Positions 1 through 4,967 of a stretch of DNA of 5,674 bases are shown here, one piece after another. A program made the position numbers and the translations under genes. The notes under the pieces are model-generated. The model saw only the letters and a list, made by a program, of their open reading frames with translations, made no database searches and was not told the origin of the DNA. This stretch comes from CAYRZL01 sp964428795 (GTDB taxonomy: Bacteria > Bacillota > Clostridia > Lachnospirales > Lachnospiraceae): contig CAYRZL010000128.1 in NCBI GenBank assembly GCA_964428795.1, positions 1-5,674 on the forward strand. The letters run 5' to 3'. Positions within the stretch are counted from its first letter, which is position 1. Each line of letters starts with the position of its first letter.

Positions 1-253
1 ACAGCCAAATCTGCCGCTGCAGGATGATCTTCTGGATATTTCCATCACCAGTTTCCGTAAAAAAGAGAGAGACGTTCTGGAGTATGTGACAGAACCCTGC
101 CGGATTGATATGAATCGGATTCTGACAACTGATGAATTGAGGGAGATTTATGCAAGGTCAGAGGATTTGGCTCCGGTAATGGAAGGGATTCTCACCGGAT
201 ATGAAAAAAAGAAAATTCTGTTGGGAAAATTTCAGGCAGGGGAGAAATGGTAA
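1..253 (+). CDS. C-terminal end of an unrecognised protein (5' truncated)
   Basis: An open frame runs from the window edge (codons begin at base 2) to a TAA at 251-253 and gives the last 83 residues of a protein. It is hydrophilic and charged, with no membrane segment and no motif I recognise. The visible part starts QPNLPLQDDLLDIS, has a central Lys/Arg/Glu-rich stretch (FRKKERDVLEY), and ends in a lysine-rich segment (YEKKKILLGKF) followed by QAGEKW. The composition suggests a soluble, mostly helical cytoplasmic domain. Codon use resembles the downstream genes, so it looks like a real resident gene end rather than a chance frame, but with the N-terminus outside the window no function can be given. 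The next gene starts 106 bases later behind its own probable promoter, so this gene is likely a separate transcription unit. Confidence 0.7.
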   Translation, partial: QPNLPLQDDLLDISITSFRKKERDVLEYVTEPCRIDMNRILTTDELREIYARSEDLAPVMEGILTGYEKKKILLGKFQAGEKW

Positions 254-298
254 TATTATTTTAAATCTGATTTTTTCCTTAAATCTAAAATTCAAGGC
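254..298. other. AT-rich intergenic stretch after the first gene, no clear terminator
   Basis: This short AT-rich segment contains a T run (271-276) and two direct copies of TTAAATCT (261-268 and 279-286). I could not fold a convincing stem before the T run, so no intrinsic terminator is called here. The repeat is short and may be chance in such AT-rich DNA. Confidence 0.4.
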
Positions 299-336
299 TT
301 GCAGGATAACTATTTACATAGTACTATGTGTATAGT
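299..336 (+). promoter_or_regulatory. Probable sigma-A promoter of the TraX-family gene
   Basis: TTGCAG (299-304) and TACTAT (322-327) are separated by 17 bases, the ideal spacing for a housekeeping promoter. They match the consensus at 3 of 6 and 4 of 6 positions. A second -10 candidate, TATAGT (331-336), matches 5 of 6 but has no partner -35 at a normal distance. Either choice puts the start of transcription shortly before the ribosome binding site of the gene at 360. A perfect palindrome overlaps these elements, which favours a regulated promoter. The call rests on consensus matching only. Confidence 0.45.
316..329. promoter_or_regulatory. Operator-like perfect palindrome ACATAGTACTATGT
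   Basis: The 14 bases are exactly self-complementary with no spacer, centred between 322 and 323. They cover the TACTAT -10 candidate and sit directly upstream of the TATAGT candidate. A dimeric winged-helix repressor (GntR, MarR, PadR or BlaI type) bound here would block RNA polymerase. No such regulator gene is visible in this window, so the cognate protein is unknown. A perfect palindrome without a loop is a poor RNA hairpin, so a DNA-level site is the better reading. Confidence 0.45.
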
Positions 337-359
337 TTGGAGTAAAGGGGACCGGCAGA

Positions 360-1133
360 ATGAATGAAACAAAGCGTTTTGGAATCAGCGCCGATTTTTT
401 GAAAATACTTGCCCTGGTGACAATGGCGATTGATCATTTTGGCGCTATTGTACTGGAACAGGGAGTGCTTAAAAATGATTTCAATGTTATGATCGGAAAT
501 ATCAGTGTGTATACGTTGGATATGATTCTACGTGAGATCGGGCGTCTGGCGTTTCCGATTTTCTGTTTTCTGATCGTGGAGGGATTTATACATACCAGTT
601 GTCGGAAAAATTATGCGATCCGGCTGTTTTTGTTTGCATTTATATCGGAGATTCCGTTTGATCTGGCATTTAATCGTCAGTTTACGGATATGAGTTACCA
701 GAATGTATTTTTTACACTCGGTATCGGACTTATGACCATCTGGTGCTGTACCTATTTTGAAAAATTTGATGTAAACTGGAAGAAATATCTGGGATTTGCG
801 GGATGTCTGGCATTCGGAATGTTTGTGGCGTGGATCGTTCATACAGATTATAGTTTTTCGGGAGTTGTGTTAATCACCATGCTGTATCTGCTGCGCGGTC
901 TGCCTTCTGTGATGCGGTATCTGCTCAGCTATGCATGTTTTATGGTAATGATGTTCCTAAACGGAGGCATCTGGTCGGCGCAGGTGGAAGCTATCTGTAT
1001 AGTTTCCTTCTTCCTTCTTCTGGGTTACAACGGCGTGCGGAGGATGAAGATCAATAAATTCGTATTTTATATTTTCTACCCGGCGCATATCGGGATATTT
1101 GCATTAATCTCCTGGTTTGTGATACATGCATAA
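360..1133 (+). CDS. TraX-family polytopic membrane protein (acyltransferase-like)
   Basis: The protein has 257 residues and matches the TraX family (named for the F-plasmid protein that N-acetylates pilin). Family marks seen here are the opening SADFLKILALVTMAIDHFG with Asp25-His26, the segment GRLAFPIFCFLIVEGFIHT (61-79), SEIPFDL (96-102), a YNG turn (223-225) and the C-terminal FYIFYPAHIG with Pro241 and His243. About nine hydrophobic segments cover most of the chain (near 13-33, 60-78, 87-101, 115-133, 142-160, 164-182, 185-205, 209-223, 234-255), so it is an integral membrane protein. Length is near the family norm and the gene looks intact. The start is supported by AAAGGGG (344-350), nine bases before the ATG. 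No pilus or conjugation gene is nearby, so pilin acetylation should not be assumed. Its substrate in Gram-positive bacteria is unknown to me, and acylation of an envelope component is only a guess. Confidence 0.88.
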   Translation: MNETKRFGISADFLKILALVTMAIDHFGAIVLEQGVLKNDFNVMIGNISVYTLDMILREIGRLAFPIFCFLIVEGFIHTSCRKNYAIRLFLFAFISEIPFDLAFNRQFTDMSYQNVFFTLGIGLMTIWCCTYFEKFDVNWKKYLGFAGCLAFGMFVAWIVHTDYSFSGVVLITMLYLLRGLPSVMRYLLSYACFMVMMFLNGGIWSAQVEAICIVSFFLLLGYNGVRRMKINKFVFYIFYPAHIGIFALISWFVIHA

Positions 1134-1142
1134 GCCGGATGA

Positions 1143-1198
1143 GAGAAAATAATTAAGAGAAAACAAATAAGGGAAAATAATCAAAAGAAAAGTATTGA
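1143..1198. repeat. Tandem array of a 14-nt purine-rich unit (3 clear copies plus 1 degenerate)
   Basis: Four units lie end to end. GAGAAAATAATTAA (1143-1156) is followed by GAGAAAACAAATAA (1157-1170) and GGGAAAATAATCAA (1171-1184), each 12 of 14 identical to the first. A weaker fourth unit is AAGAAAAGTATTGA (1185-1198). The array fills most of the 83-base gap between the TraX-family gene and the amidase gene. It is almost free of pyrimidines other than T. It contains TAA repeatedly, and because 14 is not a multiple of 3 these fall in different frames. No function is evident. It may be slippage-derived spacer DNA, an unstructured leader before the amidase start, or protein binding sites at irregular helical phase. 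Confidence 0.6.
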
Positions 1199-1216
1199 AA
1201 GTGACAGTGAGATAAA

Positions 1217-1945
1217 GTGGCGAATGGTCGAAAAAAAAGAAGTAAAATGAAAAGAAGTATCCGTAAGTGGAATCTCCTGGTCGCTGTTTTGCTGATCGTT
1301 ATCATCATATTGGCGGCATTCCTGGTGATCAATATTGCGCGCAGCAAAGTCTCGTCCCTGAGATGGACAGACCGGCAGGCGCAGGAACAGTCAGAGCAGG
1401 AAGAAAAAACAGAGCAGTCACAGGCGCAGCCTGAGCCCGCAGGAGAGCCCTATTATGACGTACAGCTTCTGACTGTCAATGAATACTCCAGACCCGGCAT
1501 TGCAAGAGATGAGGTCAATGATATTGTGGTGCATTATACGGCCAATCCGGGAAGCAGCGCGCAGGCGAACCGGGATTATTTTGAGAATCTGAAGGACAGC
1601 CATACCACAAAAGCGAGTGCGCATTTTATTATTGGAATTGACGGAGAACTGATCCAGTGCATTCCCACGGGAGAGATCGCCTATGCGTGTTCCGAAAGAA
1701 ACAGTGATACGGTATCTATTGAGTGCTGCTATAAAAATGAGGATGGCTCTTTTGAACAGGCTACTTATGACAAATTGGTTCAGACCGTTGCATGGTTATG
1801 TGATAAATTTGATCTGACCTATGAAAATGTGATTCGTCATTATGACGTAAACGGAAAAGACTGCCCAAAGTATTATGTGGAGCATGAGGATGCGTGGCAG
1901 GACTTTTTGCAGGATGTGAAAGAGTATCAGGAGAAATATTTTTAA
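1217..1945 (+). CDS. Membrane-anchored N-acetylmuramoyl-L-alanine amidase (Amidase_2/PGRP fold)
   Basis: This enzyme is expected to cut the amide bond between N-acetylmuramic acid and L-alanine in peptidoglycan, outside the membrane. Read from GTG at 1217 it has 242 residues: a basic N-terminus (RKKRSK, KRSIRK), one hydrophobic segment (about 19-40) that looks like an uncleaved anchor, a Gln/Glu-rich linker (about 52-77), and an Amidase_2 domain (about 85-235). Zinc ligands by family pattern are His106 (VVHYT), His208 (IRHYD) and Cys216 (GKDCPK). Lys214 matches the catalytic lysine of T7 lysozyme. The SAHFIIGIDGELIQC segment (134-148) is the usual core strand pair. The place of the T7 lysozyme tyrosine appears to be Ala135, as in many Firmicute relatives. 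The start is uncertain: GTG 1217 and ATG 1247 both have weak ribosome binding sites, and either leaves the anchor intact. No separate cell-wall-binding repeats are present. It could serve in wall remodelling or muropeptide handling. Confidence 0.9.
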   Translation: MANGRKKRSKMKRSIRKWNLLVAVLLIVIIILAAFLVINIARSKVSSLRWTDRQAQEQSEQEEKTEQSQAQPEPAGEPYYDVQLLTVNEYSRPGIARDEVNDIVVHYTANPGSSAQANRDYFENLKDSHTTKASAHFIIGIDGELIQCIPTGEIAYACSERNSDTVSIECCYKNEDGSFEQATYDKLVQTVAWLCDKFDLTYENVIRHYDVNGKDCPKYYVEHEDAWQDFLQDVKEYQEKYF

Positions 1946-1961
1946 ACAGATACGATTGATT

Positions 1962-1969
1962 GGGGAGGG
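1962..1969 (+). promoter_or_regulatory. Distant ribosome binding site GGGGAGGG for the methyltransferase gene
   Basis: A strong Shine-Dalgarno-like run lies 13 bases before the ATG at 1983, longer than the usual 6-9. An ATG at 1970 directly abuts the run but opens only a 15-codon frame that stops at 2015-2017. The frame of the methyltransferase has a TGA at 1971-1973 and no other start before 1983, so 1983 is the first possible start. GCGAG (1977-1981) might add weak pairing but is too close to the start. Confidence 0.5.
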
Positions 1970-1982
1970 ATGAATAGCGAGT

Positions 1983-3500
1983 ATGAAGCAGCTCATAGAA
2001 CAAATACAGCAAAATAAGGATAGACGAGTATCCCTTATTACCCTGCGCCGGAACTTAAAAACGACGGAGGGAAGACTTTGTTTTCAGAAGCTGACACATG
2101 GAGATTACACTTTTTTGATGAGGTGTCTGGCGGATGAGGATGCAAAGGTCAGAAAAAATGCAGCTCTTATCCTTGGCGAGCTTCACTGCCAGGATGCTTT
2201 GGATGTATTGATGGACGCGTATGAGGCGGAGAAGCAGCTCTTTGTAAAGGCTGATTATGTGAAAGCGATGGGGATGTTAGAGTGCAGTGCATATTTATCC
2301 CTGTTCCGTGAAAGATTGCAGCAGTTGGAGGAGCTGCAGCCGGCGGAAAACGAAAAAAAGCATATTCAGGCGGAGATCAGGGAAATCAGGGAGCTTTTAT
2401 TGAAGCACGAAGGTGTGAAACGGCATACCTTTTGCGGATACAATCGTCTCAGCGATATGATTTTAATGACAGACCGCGGCATGGGAGAATTGACTGCGAA
2501 GCAGATACGAAACGGAAAAGTGAAGATTCTGACAGCGGGAGTTCGGGTGCAGACGGCAGATCTGGATGAGATTTTGAAGATTCGAACCTGGCGGGAAATA
2601 CTCTTTCCCATACATGTGCATCCCTCCGGGGTCTCCTGCGCTGACGGTTCGGGAAAGAAACAATCGCTGTTGTCCGGAGATGCCGGTCAGATTGCAAAAG
2701 GTCTGGAACAGACGGATCTGCTTACACTTATGACAGAGCTTCACAGTGAGCCGGGACCGTTTTACTTCCGCCTTGGCATCGCAGACGGACAGCCTTTAGA
2801 TCAGCGCAGCGCGTTCGCTAAAAAGCTTGCCGTATCCATCGAGAACGTTTTTCGAGGACAGATGCTCAATTCCACCTCACATTATGAGGCGGAGCTGCGA
2901 TTGCTGCAAAACAAGAAGGGCGGCTATATCCCGTATCTGAAGCTCTATACCATACCGGATCATCGTTTTGCATACCGGCGTTATCATGTGGCGGCGTCCA
3001 TGCGCCCTGATCTGGCGGCGGAGCTGATGGAGCTGGCAAGACCTTATATGAGGGAGCACGCCCGTATTCTGGATCCGTTTTGCGGCGTGGGCACGCTGCT
3101 TGTGGAACGAAATTATATGCTCTCCGCCAGGGTCAGCTATGGTATTGATTTGTTTGGAAAAGCCATAGAAAAGGCGAGAGCAAACGCGGTGATCGCGGGG
3201 ATGAATATAAATTATGTAAACCGGGATTACTTTACATTCCGCCATGCGCTTGCCTTTGACGAGATCATCACGGATATGCCCGCATCCGCCGGAGAATATC
3301 AGAATCTGGACGATCTGTATGGAAGATTTTTTGATAAGTCAGCACAAGCGCTGGGAGAGCACGGACGCATCTTCCTGTATTCCGGTGAGATGGGGCTGGT
3401 AAAGAAGCATCTTCGGATAAACGGTGGATATCGGCTGCTGCAGGAGTTTGTGATTTCTGAAAAAAGTAAGACGTATTTTTTTATCCTTGAGAAAAAATAG
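1983..3500 (+). CDS. HEAT-repeat/THUMP-like/TRM11-type SAM-dependent RNA methyltransferase
   Basis: The 505-residue cytoplasmic protein has three parts. Residues about 1-145 are helical; FLMRCLADEDAKVRKNAALI followed by LGEL (44-67) is a typical HEAT repeat, with a second helical pair at 71-100 and a charged coiled stretch at 107-141. Residues about 150-340 resemble the N-terminal RNA-binding region of the UPF0020/TRM11/RlmL group (MILMTDRGMGELTAKQI at 159-175, then YRRYHVAASMRPDLAAELM at 331-349, the usual lead-in to the catalytic domain). Residues about 345-505 form a Rossmann methyltransferase: motif I DPFCGVGT (364-371), an acidic motif II residue Asp389 in YGIDL, and motif IV TDMP (430-433). 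Relatives transfer a methyl from SAM to a guanine N2 in tRNA or rRNA. Motif IV in such enzymes is normally (D/N)PPY; here it is D-M-P-A, lacking the aromatic residue, so target or activity may differ. The gene starts 37 bases after the amidase stop and is probably co-transcribed with it. The domain class is firm, the RNA target is not known. Confidence 0.82.
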   Translation: MKQLIEQIQQNKDRRVSLITLRRNLKTTEGRLCFQKLTHGDYTFLMRCLADEDAKVRKNAALILGELHCQDALDVLMDAYEAEKQLFVKADYVKAMGMLECSAYLSLFRERLQQLEELQPAENEKKHIQAEIREIRELLLKHEGVKRHTFCGYNRLSDMILMTDRGMGELTAKQIRNGKVKILTAGVRVQTADLDEILKIRTWREILFPIHVHPSGVSCADGSGKKQSLLSGDAGQIAKGLEQTDLLTLMTELHSEPGPFYFRLGIADGQPLDQRSAFAKKLAVSIENVFRGQMLNSTSHYEAELRLLQNKKGGYIPYLKLYTIPDHRFAYRRYHVAASMRPDLAAELMELARPYMREHARILDPFCGVGTLLVERNYMLSARVSYGIDLFGKAIEKARANAVIAGMNINYVNRDYFTFRHALAFDEIITDMPASAGEYQNLDDLYGRFFDKSAQALGEHGRIFLYSGEMGLVKKHLRINGGYRLLQEFVISEKSKTYFFILEKK

Positions 3501-3552
3501 ACGCAGTTCTTAACTGATAAAATAAATCAAGTCACAATAAGGGGGGAAAATT

Positions 3553-4790
3553 GTGATTGAAGTGTGTTATTTACAGCAGATTGCGAAGCTGATGAATGTT
3601 TCGATCTGTGTGTATCATGAAAAATCAGAGGAAATAACGCCATGCCATCCTGTGGGGTGGCAAAAACTGTCAAAAGAGCAGGCGGATCTGCTCGGGGAAA
3701 CATTTCATTTTTGGAAGGCAGATCATCCGGTCATAGATACATTGGGAAAGAATTTGATCACAGGAGAGATATGGAATCCTAAATGCCCGGATGAATGGAT
3801 TTTGTTCGGTCCGGTAAGCCTGGATACCATCGATGCAGAGTGGTTGAAACATAAGTGTAAAAGAGACAGGGAATTGACACAGATCGGTCTTAGTTATACA
3901 GCATGTTCTTTGGATATCTTTGTTTCGGGAATTCTTCTTGTATTTGGCTTAGTGGCAGGTAAAACACTTTCCGAAAAGCAGTTTTGGGAAAAAAATGAAG
4001 CGAAGTTGGAAAAAATAAAGCGGATGGAGGTAACGTTGGCACGCGATATTTTTTCCAGACAGGAGAATTATACTTTACATAACCCATACGAGCAGGAGCG
4101 AAGAGAACTGGAAGCTATCAGGCAGGGGGATATCAAAGCGCTGGAGCAGAGTCTCAAAGAGGATTATGATGGGAAAATAGGAATTCTTGCAAAGGNNNNN
4201 NNNNNNNNNNNNNNNNNNNNNNNNNNNNNNNNNNNNNNNNNNNNNNNNNNNNNNNNNNNNNNNNNNNNNNNNNNNNNNNNNNNNNNNNNNNNNNNGTGGA
4301 AAAATCTTTTTCCATGGCAGACAGTTTTAGCCAGCAGGTGGAGGAGCTGGGGAGTGTACTGGAAGTTGAGATGTTCAAGCGCAGGATGAAATATATATAT
4401 GCGCAGACAGTAAGCGATGAACGGGAGGATGAAGGGAGTGAAGATAAAAACCCTCTGATCGCCGGGGTGAAGGATTATATTTTCAGTCATCTGCATGGCG
4501 CCATACAGATTTCGGACATTGCAAAGAGCCTTCATGTGAACGCGGACTATCTGTCACATCTGTTCCGGAAATCGGAGCATATTACGATCAAAAGATATAT
4601 ATTGAAAGAAAAAATACGCAGAGCCCAGAATCTGCTCCGGTATTCTGATTACCGGATTCAGGACATTGCATTTTATCTCGGATTCAGTTCTCAGAGCCAT
4701 TTCACAAAGATATTTTCGGAAATTACAGGTATGAATCCCAATGAATATCGAAAGCAGTTTAATGACCGGGAAAAGTGGGATACAATATGA
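3553..4790 (+). CDS. AraC-family transcriptional regulator, interrupted by an assembly gap
   Basis: One regulator gene is inferred across 100 N. The 5' part (3553-4195) encodes 214 residues from a GTG preceded by AAGGGGGG (3539-3546), six bases away. It is a sensor-like region with ILFGPVSL (83-90) and a helical segment EQERRELEAIRQGDIKALEQ (180-199), the pattern of AraC-type regulators that have a variable N-terminal sensor followed by a helical linker. The 3' part (4296-4790) resumes with SFSMADSFSQQVEELGSVLE and ends in an AraC DNA-binding domain with two helix-turn-helix units: QISDIAKSLHVNADYLSHLF and RIQDIAFYLGFSSQSHFTKI, followed by the family signature FSEITGMNPNEYRKQF. Frames differ across the N run, but its length is arbitrary. 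A continuous gene needs a true gap of 2 modulo 3, and about 400 residues in all. It acts as a cytoplasmic activator or repressor; the ligand is unknown. No convincing promoter lies in the 52 bases before it. The secreted hydrolase downstream is a candidate target. A real frameshift inside the gap cannot be excluded. Confidence 0.82.
4196..4295. other. Assembly gap of exactly 100 N inside the regulator gene
   Basis: One hundred consecutive N is the conventional placeholder for a gap of unknown length. Any translation carried across it is artificial: the frame that continues straight through reads a short tail (WKNLFPWQ onward) to a stop at 4387-4389, whereas the genuine regulator frame restarts at 4296. 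The single G at 4195 is the first base of a codon completed inside the gap. Confidence 0.97.
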
Positions 4791-4824
4791 AAAGCTATTT
4801 CGCAACAGTTTCTAAGAAATATAC

Positions 4825-4861
4825 AAAGCAGTCAAGAAATATGATATATCTTGGCTGCTTT
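4825..4861 (+). terminator. Intrinsic terminator after the AraC-family regulator
   Basis: AAAGCAGTCAAGA (4825-4837) pairs with TCTTGGCTGCTTT (4849-4861) in a 13-bp stem with a single G-U pair (4832 with 4854) and an 11-base loop (4838-4848). Four T (4859-4862) overlap and follow the 3' arm, then an AT-rich tail. It lies 34 bases after the regulator stop and separates that gene from the secreted hydrolase gene. Confidence 0.85.
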
Positions 4862-4890
4862 TAAATTTATAATAATTTATGTAGTATATC
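4862..4890 (+). promoter_or_regulatory. AT-rich promoter-like stretch for the hydrolase gene (low confidence)
   Basis: A perfect TATAAT occurs at 4868-4873 and a weaker TAGTAT at 4882-4887. Neither has a good -35 at 16-18 bases; the only -35-like TTGGCT (4851-4856) lies within the terminator stem and is 11 bases from TATAAT. A promoter is expected in this interval because a terminator precedes it, and an activator-dependent promoter with a poor -35 would fit an AraC-type target, but the exact element is not settled. Confidence 0.3.
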
Positions 4891-4899
4891 CAAAAGGAA

Positions 4900-4947
4900 T
4901 GAGTCTGTCCTGCAGGGAGAAGGTTGCGCGATAGCGGGGCAGATTCA
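4900..4947 (+). promoter_or_regulatory. Leader hairpin upstream of the hydrolase ribosome binding site
   Basis: Bases 4900-4913 (TGAGTCTGTCCTGC) pair with 4934-4947 (GCGGGGCAGATTCA) in an uninterrupted 14-bp stem. Eleven pairs are Watson-Crick and three are G-U (4903/4944, 4908/4939, 4911/4936). The 20-base loop (4914-4933) contains a purine run, AGGGAGAAGG. The 3' arm ends only six bases before AAGGAGAG (4954-4961), the ribosome binding site. There is no T run, so it is not a terminator. The three mismatches of the DNA inverted repeat all become G-U pairs, which favours an RNA role such as mRNA stabilisation or control of translation. It matches no riboswitch class I recognise. Confidence 0.5.
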
Positions 4948-4967
4948 GATGAAAAGGAGAGAAAACT

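Noticed and set aside
1970..2017. A 15-codon open frame (MNSEYEAAHRTNTAK) overlapping the methyltransferase start, as a leader peptide
   Set aside because: Its ATG touches the GGGGAGGG run with no spacer, so the ribosome could not use that site for it, and the peptide has no feature of a regulatory leader.
2877..3245. A minus-strand frame of 122 codons inside the methyltransferase gene
   Set aside because: It is antisense to strongly conserved methyltransferase motifs, has no ribosome binding site that I can see and has a composition typical of a shadow frame.
3511..3534. A hairpin or terminator in the gap before the regulator (ACTGAT with ATCAAGT)
   Set aside because: The pairing is short, AT-rich and needs a bulge, and no T run follows.
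4164..4535. A minus-strand frame of 123 codons crossing the N run
   Set aside because: It runs through placeholder bases, opposes the clear AraC coding sequence and shows no recognisable protein features.
4296..4790. A separate short AraC gene starting with GTG at 4296
   Set aside because: There is no visible upstream ribosome binding site because the N run precedes it, and the protein begins in the middle of the helical linker expected in a longer regulator, so it is the 3' half of the gene starting at 3553.
4787..4803. A catabolite-repression (cre-like) site, TGAAAAGCTATTTCGCA
   Set aside because: It lacks the central CG and the symmetric arms of the consensus, and it lies upstream of a terminator rather than at a promoter.
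4899..4934. An 11-codon frame (MSLSCREKVAR) within the leader hairpin as an attenuator peptide
   Set aside because: The AAAAGGA before it directly abuts the ATG, there is no run of one amino acid, and no alternative terminator hairpin is visible.
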